DNA of 64,000 nucleotides. Origin: an uncultured Bacteroidales bacterium. GTDB lineage: Bacteria > Bacteroidota > Bacteroidia > Bacteroidales > Bacteroidaceae. The stretch covers positions 1 to 64,000 of the forward strand of contig CACWTR010000007.1 in the NCBI GenBank assembly GCA_902763865.1, in the 5' to 3' direction. The translations under genes and the position numbers were made by a program. Of the stretch, positions 54,889 to 62,524 are shown in pieces (position 1 is the stretch's first letter; each line of letters opens with the position of its first letter). Below the pieces are notes generated by a model. That model ran no database searches. It was not told where the DNA came from and saw only the letters and a program-made list of their open reading frames with translations.

Positions 54889-55500
54889 TCAGTTCTCTCC
54901 AGTTATTGGAGAGTTAGAGAGAGTAGTTTCGACGAGGGGCATGACGACCTTGCTCAGTACCTTGTCGTTGAGGAAGTGTTCTCCCTCGAAGAGCCGCATC
55001 TGCTCCTTCCCATAGTGCTTCAGGAAGTCTGACTGGCAGTTGACGAGCTTGTCCTGAGTGCCGAACAGCCCCCAGACCAGAGTTTTTTCCTCTGCGGTGA
55101 TGCCCTTGAAGCTGTCTTTCTCCACTTGCTGGAAGGCCTGAATCATCGGCTTGTCAACCTTGAATTCCGTCTGTCCGTCCTGTCTCTTGTTGCGGAACTC
55201 TCTGCGTCCCAGGCCCCGGAAGGTCAGCAGTCGGGCCATGTGGAACGAGGGATTGACGAGAATCCTTTTCCTGCCCCTGATTTGCTCTGCATAAAGTGCC
55301 CCCATGCTCGTGGCTACGATGAGGTCTGGCTGCTCCCTCTCGACAAGCGATTTCAGGAAGGCAATGGCATCAATCGGGTCGGTGGGCACGTCGGGGCTCA
55401 GCACCTGTACGCCTTTAGGGTAGAGGTGGTTGCGCATCTGCGTGGCAGAGCCTGTGCTGCCAGCCGAGGCGAAGCCGTGTATGTAGAGGACCTTCTTCAC
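54889..55500 (-). CDS. YqiA/YcfP-type alpha/beta hydrolase
   Basis: This protein has about 203 residues if it starts at the GTG at 55500 (VKKVLYIHGFASAGSTGSAT), the usual YqiA N-terminus. A longer frame from ATG 55536 adds 12 residues that cross a good promoter (TTG 55536-55534, TACCTTTG 55513-55506), so the GTG start is preferred and the mRNA may be leaderless. The nucleophile Ser lies in VATSMGALYAEQI and a catalytic His in FEGEHFLND. The family includes predicted esterases; the substrate is unknown. Confidence 0.82.
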   Translation of the reverse strand: MKKVLYIHGFASAGSTGSATQMRNHLYPKGVQVLSPDVPTDPIDAIAFLKSLVEREQPDLIVATSMGALYAEQIRGRKRILVNPSFHMARLLTFRGLGRREFRNKRQDGQTEFKVDKPMIQAFQQVEKDSFKGITAEEKTLVWGLFGTQDKLVNCQSDFLKHYGKEQMRLFEGEHFLNDKVLSKVVMPLVETTLSNSPITGEN

Positions 55501-55505
55501 GCGTG

Positions 55506-55536
55506 CAAAGGTACGAAATAAAATGCAATTAAGCAA
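55506..55536 (-). promoter_or_regulatory. Promoter immediately before the YqiA-like start codon
   Basis: The minus strand has TTG at 55536-55534, a 20-nt gap and TACCTTTG at 55513-55506, only 5 bases before the GTG at 55500. This leaves little or no untranslated leader. Confidence 0.65.
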
Positions 55537-55575
55537 TTTACTCTTTATCTTTTTTATTAAAGATTACGATGTGTT

Positions 55576-55685
55576 GATTGCTTCATCGCCATGAAGTGAT
55601 TGCTTCATCGCGATGAAGCAATTGCTCCATCGCGATGAAGCAACGAAAACGACGTGACGTATGCGCAGCCGTTGCATGTTGCGTC
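55576..55685. repeat. Palindromic 22-bp repeat element B2
   Basis: Five 22-bp units start at 55576, 55598, 55620, 55642 and 55664. They follow the same order as element B1: two or three TGCTTCATCGCGATGAAGCA-type palindromes, then AACGAAAACGACGTGACGTA and a CGCAGCCGTTGCATGTTGCG unit. Differences from B1 are concentrated in the first and last units. Confidence 0.85.
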
Positions 55686-55693
55686 GGACAACG

Positions 55694-55723
55694 AAAAAAG
55701 CCTCCCCGAATGTGGGAAGGCTT
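55694..55723 (-). terminator. Intrinsic terminator of the small wHTH gene
   Basis: On the minus strand AAGCCTTCCC, a short loop and GGGGAGGCTTTTTT form a hairpin with a T-run 20 bases past the stop codon. Confidence 0.85.
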
Positions 55724-55742
55724 CGTAAAGTTTGTCTGCTTC

Positions 55743-55943
55743 TTACTTCAGAGTGACAGTCACTGTCTTATCCTCTTCAGCCACTACCACCTTGTCTTCG
55801 CGGAGAAGCCAGCCGAGGGCCAGATACAGATCTTTGTCGGTCTTCAGCTTTGCAGCTTTCTTCAGATCCTTAGTGTTCAATGTGCCATTTTCATTGAGGG
55901 CCGTCCAGACGGCACCTGCAAATGTTCCAACTGTTTCAGTCAT
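55743..55943 (-). CDS. Small winged helix-turn-helix protein
   Basis: This 66-residue protein (MTETVGTFAGAVWTALNENG...) matches the small Bacteroidales winged-helix family. A helix pair (GTLNTKDLKKAAKLKTDKDL) is followed by a LGWLLREDKV segment and a beta wing. It is thought to bind nucleic acid, but targets are unknown. Flanked by its own -7 box (TAACTTTG at 56019-56012 on the minus strand) and a terminator, it is a single-gene unit that is probably well expressed. Confidence 0.85.
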   Translation of the reverse strand: MTETVGTFAGAVWTALNENGTLNTKDLKKAAKLKTDKDLYLALGWLLREDKVVVAEEDKTVTVTLK

Positions 55944-56011
55944 AGCTTTTGTGTTTTTTTTTGGTTAATCCTTAATCAATCTATTTTCTTTCTCTCATTA
56001 CTTTACGAGTG

Positions 56012-56019
56012 CAAAGTTA
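56012..56019 (-). promoter_or_regulatory. -7 box of the small wHTH gene
   Basis: The minus strand reads TAACTTTG about 70 bases before the start codon and is the best TAnnTTTG match in the gap. Confidence 0.5.
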
Positions 56020-56126
56020 CGGCAAAATCTCTTTTCCTTGCTCTTCTTTCGTGGATTTTTTTATGTTTTATGGCATGTTTTTGATATTTATCAAGGCTAA
56101 GGTAGTGTTTATTTCAGAAAAAAGTA

Positions 56127-56134
56127 TATCTTTG
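56127..56134 (+). promoter_or_regulatory. -7 box of the lipoprotein-regulator operon
   Basis: TATCTTTG followed by C lies 29 bases before the lipoprotein ATG. A good TTG box 20 nt upstream is lacking. Confidence 0.55.
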
Positions 56135-56162
56135 CGCTTCGTTTAACCATAGGATAACCATC

Positions 56163-56573
56163 ATGCAAACCCACAAAATGTTGGCTTTTGCCCTCCTCGG
56201 AGCCGTGCTTCTCGCCTCAGGATGCAAACGCGAGACGAAGGACGAGATGTTTCATCGCACTTTCGAACAGCTTACGCAGAAGGAGTGCCCCAAGTACGTC
56301 GATCCCTGCACGCGCCTGGACAGTGCCAGCTACGACATCCCGAGCCGAACCGTCAGCTATAACTACACAGTCGATGGCTTGCTCGACAACGATTCCATCT
56401 ACACGGACGAGCACGTGGATGCTTTCCGTGAAGAAATCCTCAAGGGGCTGAAGAACAGCATACAGATGAAGCCATACAAGGACGAAAGCGTCTCCTTCCG
56501 CTACATATACTACAGCATGAAGACAGGCAGACTCCTGCTGGAGCTGTCCTATTCGCCGGACGACTATCGCTAA
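56163..56573 (+). CDS. Small lipoprotein of unknown function
   Basis: This 136-residue protein has a lipoprotein signal (LLASGCKRE, Cys21). The rest is mixed polar with no recognised domain; SFRYIYYSMKTGRLLLEL near the end resembles a strand-turn-strand. Twelve bases separate its stop from the next gene, an unusual winged-helix protein, so the two are likely one operon. An accessory or sensor role next to that regulator is possible but not supported by any motif. Confidence 0.75.
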   Translation: MQTHKMLAFALLGAVLLASGCKRETKDEMFHRTFEQLTQKECPKYVDPCTRLDSASYDIPSRTVSYNYTVDGLLDNDSIYTDEHVDAFREEILKGLKNSIQMKPYKDESVSFRYIYYSMKTGRLLLELSYSPDDYR

Positions 56574-56585
56574 ACGGAGCCGCCT

Positions 56586-57299
56586 ATGCAGAAAGTCATC
56601 CACTACGCCGACCTGTTCATCGATACCGACTCCCGCCAGACCATGCAGTCGGGCAATCCCGTGCAGCTCACCGACACAGAGTATCGTCTGCTCGTCTATC
56701 TGCTCAGGCATCAGGGAGTAGTCTGCCGGCGCGACACTATTATAGAAGATGTGTGGGGCGAGCGCTTCCTTTACGACACGGGCACACTCGACGTCCATCT
56801 CTCTTCCCTCCGCCACAAGCTGGGCTGGACGAAGGAAGGGCCCCTTCGGACCGTGCGCGGCGTAGGACTCATCCTGCCCCACGAGTCACCGGCTTCCGGC
56901 ATCGTGAAGATAGACCTCTTCCTGCGCGAACTCCTCATGTGCCACGAAGATGTGCTTCGCCGCAAGGACATTCGCTGCTACCTGCGTCTCACGCCGTTTG
57001 TCTATGAGATTCTCGTCGATGAAGCCATCCTGCGCCAAGTCTTCTCTTCTGTGTTCGCCCTCTTCCTGAAGTATGCGCCCGACGGAGCACGCTGGGAAAT
57101 CTCATCGCAGCTGACTGTCCGCGCCTATACACTGACGTTCACCTCGACAGGAACCTGCCCCGACTTCGCTGAAATCGCCTCAGCCCGGCAGCAGGCAGCC
57201 TTCCTCGGCATCCCCATCCGCATGGGCAACAAGCATTCGGCAGACGGCGACATCATGGGCGTGGAGCTCAACATTCCGATGGACGACGGCGACTTTTAA
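56586..57299 (+). CDS. OmpR-type winged-helix regulator fused to a kinase ATPase-like domain
   Basis: In this 237-residue protein residues 1-100 form an OmpR/PhoB-type DNA-binding domain (LTDTEYRLLVYLLRHQGVVC, then DVWGERF and VHLSSLRHKLG, ending TVRGVGLIL). It has no receiver domain. Residues 110-237 look like a degenerate histidine kinase ATPase fold: DEAILRQVFSSVFALFLKYA resembles the N-box helix, but the Asn and the glycine-rich lid are missing or weak. This order is unusual. Three TTAAGGAAAC-type direct repeats begin at its stop codon and run up to the next gene's -7 box. It may therefore regulate the downstream TonB receptor gene (inference). Confidence 0.75.
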   Translation: MQKVIHYADLFIDTDSRQTMQSGNPVQLTDTEYRLLVYLLRHQGVVCRRDTIIEDVWGERFLYDTGTLDVHLSSLRHKLGWTKEGPLRTVRGVGLILPHESPASGIVKIDLFLRELLMCHEDVLRRKDIRCYLRLTPFVYEILVDEAILRQVFSSVFALFLKYAPDGARWEISSQLTVRAYTLTFTSTGTCPDFAEIASARQQAAFLGIPIRMGNKHSADGDIMGVELNIPMDDGDF

Positions 57300-57340
57300 G
57301 GAAAACTTAAGGAAACTTAAGGAATCATGCCGTACCTTTG
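57296..57340 (+). promoter_or_regulatory. Direct-repeat operator and -7 box of the TonB receptor gene
   Basis: TTAAGGAAAAC (57296-57306), TTAAGGAAAC (57307-57316) and TTAAGGAATC (57317-57326) are head-to-tail repeats with a 10 to 11 bp period, just upstream of TACCTTTG (57333-57340). No TTG -33 box is present; the repeats cover that position. This is the expected layout of an activator site for an OmpR-type protein. Confidence 0.65.
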
Positions 57341-57377
57341 CCGCGAAAAACAAAAAACGACAAAAAGACATAACGAC

Positions 57378-59792
57378 ATGATGAAAAACTTACTCTATGG
57401 CATCCCTGCATTGTGCCTCCTGGCCATCGGTATGCCATCTCGTGCAAACGTCAATGCAGTTGACACAAGTCGCGTTGTTGACCTTGATGAAATATCGGTG
57501 ACGGCACAACCCAAGGAACAGATGCGCCTCCGCCTGCAACCCATTTCGAGCAACCTCCTCGATGCAGCAGCCATCAAGAACCTGGGAGTACGCGACATTC
57601 GCGAGCTCTCGCTCTTCGTCCCCTCTTTCGCTATGCCTGACTACGGCTCCCGCTACACATCGTCAGCATACATACGCGGCATCGGCTCCCGTGCCAACAA
57701 TCCCGCACTGGGAATGTACATCGACGGAGTGCCCTTGCTCAGCAGATGCATGTTCAATTCCCATCTCTACGAAGTGGAGCGCGTCGATGTCCTTCGCGGA
57801 CCGCAAGGCACACTCTACGGCATGAACACCGAGGGCGGACTCGTGCGCATCTACTCTAAGGACCCCTTCCAGCACCAGGGAACAGACGTCAGCCTGAGCA
57901 TCGGCTCCCGCTTCTACCGCAATGTGGAGGCTGCACACTATAATAAGGTAAACGACAAGTTTGCCTTCTCCGTGGCTGCATTCTACAGCGGTCAGAACGG
58001 TTTCTTCAAGAACACCACGACAGGCAACCGCGCCGACTTGTCCAATGAGGCTGGAGGCAAGGTGCGCTTGCTCTGGAGGCCGACACGCCGCCTCTCCTTC
58101 GACTTCATAGCCGACTACCAATGGGTCAACCAGAATGCCTTCCCCTACGGACTGATGGATGTCGCCACAGGCCAGGTTGCTGATGTGGCTACAAGCATCG
58201 ACGGCAGGTATCGCCGCACAATGCTCAACACGGGCCTGAAGCTGAAGTACGAAGCTGACGCCTTCGAACTGTACAGCACCACATCCTACCAGCACCTCGA
58301 CGACTACATGCTCATGGACATTGACTACCTCGCCAAGCAGAACATGCTCATGGAGGAAAACCAATTGCAGAACGGCCTGCTCGAGGAAATCGTATTCAAG
58401 GGGAAGAACACCGGCATCTGGCACTGGACCGCCGGACTATACGGCTCCTACCTGTGGAGCAAAACGGACGCCCCCGTCTATTTTGACCGCGGGTTCAGCG
58501 AGACTATTACCAACGCCGTATGGCTGGCACAGAAGGGAGCCATGTCGCTCTCCGGCATGACACTTACCGACGATAGCCACATGACGCTCAACATGAGCCC
58601 TGTTGTGCCGGGACTGTTCCGTACTCCACAGTACAACCTGGCCCTGTTCCACGAGTCGAACATCGACATTACAGACCATCTTACGGCAACGCTCGGACTG
58701 CGATATGACTACAACCACGTGAAGCTCGACTATGAGACTTCCGGCTACATGGACGTGGAGCTCCTGATGAAGATGAGGCGTGGTCCCGCCGTGATTCCTA
58801 TGGCTAACTACAGAGCACGAATCAACGATGTGCTGGCACACGTCCACAGCAACGACTTCAACCAGCTGTTGCCCAAGGTCGCTCTCACCTATCGCTTTGG
58901 CGACGGCAGCAATGTCTATGCCACGTGGAGCAAGGGCTACCGCACCGGAGGCTACAACATACAGATGTTCTCCGACGTGATTTCGCGCGAGATTGAAGAC
59001 AAGGAAAGGGCTACGGCAGACCTGGACATTCAGCACGACGAGGCTGCATACGCCGACATCGAAAAGACTATCTCATACAAGCCCGAAACATCATGGAACT
59101 ATGAACTCGGCGCTCACCTCAACCTGCTGCCAAACTTGAAGGTTGACATCGCCGGATTCTTCACTCAGGTGCACGACCTGCAGCTCACCGTCATGGCCGG
59201 CGACACATCCTACGGACGCATGATGAAGAACGTGGGCAAATCCAACAACGGAGGTGTCGAACTGAGCGTGAACGGCTCCGCTTTCGACAACCACCTTATA
59301 TATAATGTATGCTACGGCTTCACCCACGCCACGTTCCGCAACTATACCGACTCGCTGGAAGTGAAGGTGGGCGGACAGGAAGTTGAGGTCGATGGACACA
59401 AGGTCATGGTACGACAGAAAACCCAGAAGCAGTTCGTAGATTACAGCGGGAAGCACGTGCCGTACATCCCTATGCACACCCTCAGTGCAATGGTCGATTA
59501 CCGTCTGGACTTCAACAATATGCTGCTCCGCAGTTTGACTCTTGGTGCTAACCTCACCGCACAAGGCAAGACCTATTGGGACGAGGCCAATGTCACCTCG
59601 CAGAATTTCTACGCACTCCTCGGACTCCATGCCCTGGCCGACTTCGGCACCGTGTCGGTCAACCTGTGGGCACGTAACCTCACCGACACTAAATATACCG
59701 TGTTCGGACTGGAGAACGTGAAGGGTGGCAACTATATCGGACAGCGCGGCAACCCCATCCAGTTCGGCCTGGATTGTCGGCTGAAGTTCTGA
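57378..59792 (+). CDS. TonB-dependent outer membrane receptor
   Basis: This 804-residue receptor starts at ATG 57378 (MMKNLLYGIPALCLL); the earlier in-frame ATG at 57327 lies before the -7 box. After the signal peptide, a TonB-box-like stretch (VVDLDEISVTAQP) leads to the plug domain. The plug has SAYIRGIGSRANNPALGMYI and VERVDVLRGPQGTLYGMNTEGG, and a 22-strand barrel ends in F. There is no carboxypeptidase-like N-terminal domain and no SusD partner, so siderophore, haem or cobalamin uptake is more likely than glycan import. A strong terminator follows. Confidence 0.93.
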   Translation: MMKNLLYGIPALCLLAIGMPSRANVNAVDTSRVVDLDEISVTAQPKEQMRLRLQPISSNLLDAAAIKNLGVRDIRELSLFVPSFAMPDYGSRYTSSAYIRGIGSRANNPALGMYIDGVPLLSRCMFNSHLYEVERVDVLRGPQGTLYGMNTEGGLVRIYSKDPFQHQGTDVSLSIGSRFYRNVEAAHYNKVNDKFAFSVAAFYSGQNGFFKNTTTGNRADLSNEAGGKVRLLWRPTRRLSFDFIADYQWVNQNAFPYGLMDVATGQVADVATSIDGRYRRTMLNTGLKLKYEADAFELYSTTSYQHLDDYMLMDIDYLAKQNMLMEENQLQNGLLEEIVFKGKNTGIWHWTAGLYGSYLWSKTDAPVYFDRGFSETITNAVWLAQKGAMSLSGMTLTDDSHMTLNMSPVVPGLFRTPQYNLALFHESNIDITDHLTATLGLRYDYNHVKLDYETSGYMDVELLMKMRRGPAVIPMANYRARINDVLAHVHSNDFNQLLPKVALTYRFGDGSNVYATWSKGYRTGGYNIQMFSDVISREIEDKERATADLDIQHDEAAYADIEKTISYKPETSWNYELGAHLNLLPNLKVDIAGFFTQVHDLQLTVMAGDTSYGRMMKNVGKSNNGGVELSVNGSAFDNHLIYNVCYGFTHATFRNYTDSLEVKVGGQEVEVDGHKVMVRQKTQKQFVDYSGKHVPYIPMHTLSAMVDYRLDFNNMLLRSLTLGANLTAQGKTYWDEANVTSQNFYALLGLHALADFGTVSVNLWARNLTDTKYTVFGLENVKGGNYIGQRGNPIQFGLDCRLKF

Positions 59793-59801
59793 TGCATGAG
59801 C

Positions 59802-59850
59802 ACAAAAAAAGAGGGCATGTCTAAGTAAACGGACATGCCCTCTTTTTTGT
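59802..59850. terminator. Bidirectional intrinsic terminator after the TonB receptor
   Basis: ACAAAAAAAGAGGGCATGTC (59802-59821) and GGACATGCCCTCTTTTTTGT (59831-59850) are inverted arms with one mismatch and a 9-base loop. T-runs on both strands serve the convergent TonB receptor and fimbrial genes. Confidence 0.92.
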
Positions 59851-59868
59851 TCAGTGCCAGAAAGGGAA

Positions 59869-60816
59869 TCAGGGGGCAGACAGTCTTATCGTGTCCGCCC
59901 ATTGTGTGTCCCAATAAAGGCTGACACCCGACGTGTGCTCTTCGTTGTCGATAGTGTCCTCGAAGAATTTGCCTTGCCATAGGGTCATATAGTTGATGCG
60001 CATGGGCACTTCGCTGAAACGCTTTTCGTAGAGCACATCGTTGTTCTTCCCGAGAGCCTGTACCGTGTAGCTGCCCACGTTCTCTTCCTCGTTTGGCAGG
60101 AAGAGATAGACAGTGAGTATTCCAGGCTTCCCCAAGCTATCGGCAGGAACTGCAATCTCGGAAGTCCTGCCCGTGCTTTGCGGCGTGAAGCCCGTCGTGG
60201 CATCCAGCACCGTTCCGCCTATCGTGCTGCTGAAGCGCATCTTCTTGAGCTCGGCGGGAAGCGCATCCTCCGTCTCGACGCGAAAGGCAGCTACCGCATG
60301 CTTGAGCGTGATTTTCCTGTCGGGACTCGTGTTCTGGTCGAAGGTGAAATCCTCGCAGTAGTAGAACGAGTTGGGCACGTAGTCATTCTCCCACGAGATG
60401 TGGCTGGCGGAAGTAATCCTGCACCCCTGCGAGCCGTTGTAGCCAAGGACGAGCACGCGGTAGTGGCCGTAGGGCAATGTCAAGGTGAACTTCGGATAGG
60501 CTTCGTTGTTCTCTTCGTAATTCTTCTGGTCGTGCTGAATGGGCGAACATGCCTGCTCGCCGGTCTCAGCATTGAAGACGGCTATCACGAGATGGGCCAG
60601 GGTAGAGGGATGGTTGGAGGCCACCGCCCTGGTGTCTGCCGAGCCGGAAAGGTCGTCGAAGCTAACTTGGCGGTAATTCTTCACGGTGAATGAGATGGAA
60701 TGTTGCTCCTGCGATGCGGATGCTTCCTCCGGTTCTGACTGACAGGAAAGGAACATGGACACGATACCTGATGCAAGAAGCATGAAAAAGCCTCTGAGAC
60801 GATGTGTAAAGGACAT
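59869..60816 (-). CDS. FimB/Mfa2-family fimbrial anchor lipoprotein
   Basis: This 315-residue protein starts at the ATG at 60816 (MSFTHRLRGFFMLLASGIVS). The lipobox SMFLSC gives lipid-modified Cys24. Segments ADTRAVASNHPSTLAHLVIAVF and YGHYRVLVLGYNGSQ fit the FimB/Mfa2 family of Bacteroidales fimbriae, whose members anchor or cap type V pili. No Mfa1/FimA-like major subunit lies adjacent, so it may be an orphan adhesin. TAAATTTG (60852-60845) with TTG 20 nt upstream (60875-60873) is its promoter on the minus strand. Confidence 0.82.
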   Translation of the reverse strand: MSFTHRLRGFFMLLASGIVSMFLSCQSEPEEASASQEQHSISFTVKNYRQVSFDDLSGSADTRAVASNHPSTLAHLVIAVFNAETGEQACSPIQHDQKNYEENNEAYPKFTLTLPYGHYRVLVLGYNGSQGCRITSASHISWENDYVPNSFYYCEDFTFDQNTSPDRKITLKHAVAAFRVETEDALPAELKKMRFSSTIGGTVLDATTGFTPQSTGRTSEIAVPADSLGKPGILTVYLFLPNEEENVGSYTVQALGKNNDVLYEKRFSEVPMRINYMTLWQGKFFEDTIDNEEHTSGVSLYWDTQWADTIRLSAP

Positions 60817-60844
60817 TTTTATGTGGTTTATGTGTTTAAGCACA

Positions 60845-60875
60845 CAAATTTAGGCATTATTTCGGTATTATTCAA
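60845..60875 (-). promoter_or_regulatory. Promoter of the Mfa2-like gene
   Basis: On the minus strand TTG (60875-60873), a 20-nt gap and TAAATTTG (60852-60845) precede the start codon by 28 bases. Confidence 0.7.
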
Positions 60876-60886
60876 TTATTTTTGTG

Positions 60887-60894
60887 TAAATTTG
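60887..60894 (+). promoter_or_regulatory. -7 box of the small membrane protein-DUF6359 pair
   Basis: TAAATTTG followed by C lies 44 bases before the ATG at 60939. It is divergent from the Mfa2-like promoter. Confidence 0.55.
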
Positions 60895-60938
60895 CAGTAA
60901 GTTACGTAACAATTGACAACAAAAGCTCAGATAGCCCT

Positions 60939-61073
60939 ATGATTATACTGCTTGCCTGGGGAATTTTCCTTTGTCTCGTCTATCTCCTCTTGTGGGGCGA
61001 CGCATTCTACTATAAGTACAACCTGCCCAAGGTCTGCAAAAAGGTGTTCGATGCCTTTACTGAAGAAGAATAG
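60939..61073 (+). CDS. 44-residue single-pass membrane protein
   Basis: It is read from the ATG at 60939 (MIILLAWGIFLCLVYLLLWG); the start lies downstream of the -7 box, which excludes the longer frame from 60882. One hydrophobic helix is followed by a basic and aromatic stretch, DAFYYKYNLPKVCKKV, and an acidic end. No family was recognised. Its last 23 bases overlap the following lipoprotein gene in another frame, suggesting coupled translation. Confidence 0.55.
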   Translation: MIILLAWGIFLCLVYLLLWGDAFYYKYNLPKVCKKVFDAFTEEE

Positions 61074-61617
61074 CGTAGCGCTGCTTGCCATGCTCCTTGC
61101 ATGCTGCCAGAAGGTTGACTTGGCCGCATATACGGATTCACCCGACGGCATCTCAGCCGGAGCCACGAGCGAGGCTGTCAACGTAGTTGGCACGGGAGAA
61201 GGCTCTGCAGCATATCCCTTCACGGTGGAGGACATTCGTTCTATGCTCCTTTCCGCAAGCAGTCCCGTATGGGTGATAGGCTATCTCGTGGGAACGACGC
61301 CCTCGTCAATGGGCAATGCCACGTTCCTTTCGGAAAGCCAGAACCAAACCAACATCTTGCTTTCCTCCGATTCGCTCTGTGCCGATACCGCCCGTTGCAT
61401 CCCTGTAGAACTCTCTTCCGACAAGTGGAGAAAAGCACTCTCGTTGCCCACGAACACCCTGCACTTCCGCAAGTGCCTACTCGTGCAGGGCATCCCTTCC
61501 CGCTATCTCTACAACAGAAAAGGCCTGCGAGGTGTTTCCGCAGGCCTTTGGCTTGATGGTTTCGACATTGCTTCCGTTGCCCCTCAGGACTGGAACACCA
61601 TCGAAATCCGTAACTAA
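61051..61617 (+). CDS. DUF6359-like lipoprotein
   Basis: This 188-residue protein starts at ATG 61051 (MPLLKKNSVALLAMLLACCQ) with a lipoprotein signal (LLACC). The core GTGEGSAAYPFTVEDIRSML followed by VWVIGYLVGTT is the pattern of the OB-fold-like DUF6359 domain found in Bacteroidales surface lipoproteins. Function is unknown. It overlaps the small membrane protein gene and is convergent with the Wza-like gene. Confidence 0.75.
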   Translation: MPLLKKNSVALLAMLLACCQKVDLAAYTDSPDGISAGATSEAVNVVGTGEGSAAYPFTVEDIRSMLLSASSPVWVIGYLVGTTPSSMGNATFLSESQNQTNILLSSDSLCADTARCIPVELSSDKWRKALSLPTNTLHFRKCLLVQGIPSRYLYNRKGLRGVSAGLWLDGFDIASVAPQDWNTIEIRN

Positions 61618-61646
61618 AGAGAGTTTTGAGACTATGGGGTGCGCCG

Positions 61647-62471
61647 TTATCTCGTCACGAGTATCACGATAGACACAATGGAGGAAATAACGCTGACGAT
61701 GCTGGCACCCGCACCGAGGAACGTGTAGAAGGCGCTGCTCTTAACGCTCTGGCTCTTGTTGGGCTCCACATAAATCATGTCGTTCTGCTGCACGTAGTAG
61801 GCAGGATTCTGGAATACCTGGCTGTCCGTAAGGTCGATGGAGTACTTCTTGCGCACGCCGTTCTCCTCGCGGTAAAGCGAAATCTTCTGGCGCAGACCCG
61901 TGTCGGCAATGTCGCCGCAGCGGGAGAGCACGTCCAGGATGGTGTTGCGCTCACTGGTCAGGCTCACGACCTGCGGCGCTCTGACTGCACCCAGCACTGC
62001 CACGCGGGCATTGAGCAGGAGGACGGTCACCTCGGGGTCCTTGATGAGGTTGGCCTCGATGATGCTCTCCTCGATGCGCTTCGCTGCCTCGTCCATCGTA
62101 AGTCCTGCCACATTGACACGCCCAACTGCCGGCAGGGTGACGCTTCCGTCGTTGGACACCGTATAGCCATAGGCATTTGACATGTTGCCGGAGCTGTTAA
62201 GATACGAAGAGCTCGTGCTGGTGCCGCCGCCGGTAGTACCCATCACTACATCTTGAGCGAAGATGGAAAGCAGCTCGGGCTCGCTACAGGTGACTTTGAT
62301 ATATACCTGGTCGGCGGGTTTCAGACGCATCTCGTACTGCTGGAGCATTTGCTGCCCCTGCTTGAACACCTGGTCGGAGTCCTGGAAATATACAATCTTC
62401 TTGGTTGACACGCAGCTCGACATCAGAAGCATCGTCATCAGTGCGAGCAGAAGGGATGTTGACTTTTTCAT
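61647..62471 (-). CDS. Wza-like polysaccharide export lipoprotein
   Basis: This 274-residue protein has a lipoprotein signal (LLMSSCVS, Cys20) and the Poly_export domain (MRLKPADQVYIKVTCSEPEL, then VSNDGSVTLPAVGRVNVAGL). One or two SLBB-like segments follow (VAVLGAVRAPQVVSL). A C-terminal hydrophobic helix (FYTFLGAGASIVSVISSIVS) completes the usual Bacteroidetes form. Members span the outer membrane to export capsule or exopolysaccharide. The usual Wzc kinase partner is not next to it: the downstream neighbour is convergent. It has its own promoter at 62494-62524. Confidence 0.88.
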   Translation of the reverse strand: MKKSTSLLLALMTMLLMSSCVSTKKIVYFQDSDQVFKQGQQMLQQYEMRLKPADQVYIKVTCSEPELLSIFAQDVVMGTTGGGTSTSSSYLNSSGNMSNAYGYTVSNDGSVTLPAVGRVNVAGLTMDEAAKRIEESIIEANLIKDPEVTVLLLNARVAVLGAVRAPQVVSLTSERNTILDVLSRCGDIADTGLRQKISLYREENGVRKKYSIDLTDSQVFQNPAYYVQQNDMIYVEPNKSQSVKSSAFYTFLGAGASIVSVISSIVSIVILVTR

Positions 62472-62493
62472 TGACTTATTTATGTTTTCTGCG

Positions 62494-62524
62494 CAAAGGT
62501 ACGCTTTTTTATCTTATTTGCAAA
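62494..62524 (-). promoter_or_regulatory. Promoter of the Wza-like gene
   Basis: On the minus strand TTTG (62524-62521), a 19-nt gap and TACCTTTG (62501-62494) precede the start codon by 22 bases. Confidence 0.7.
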
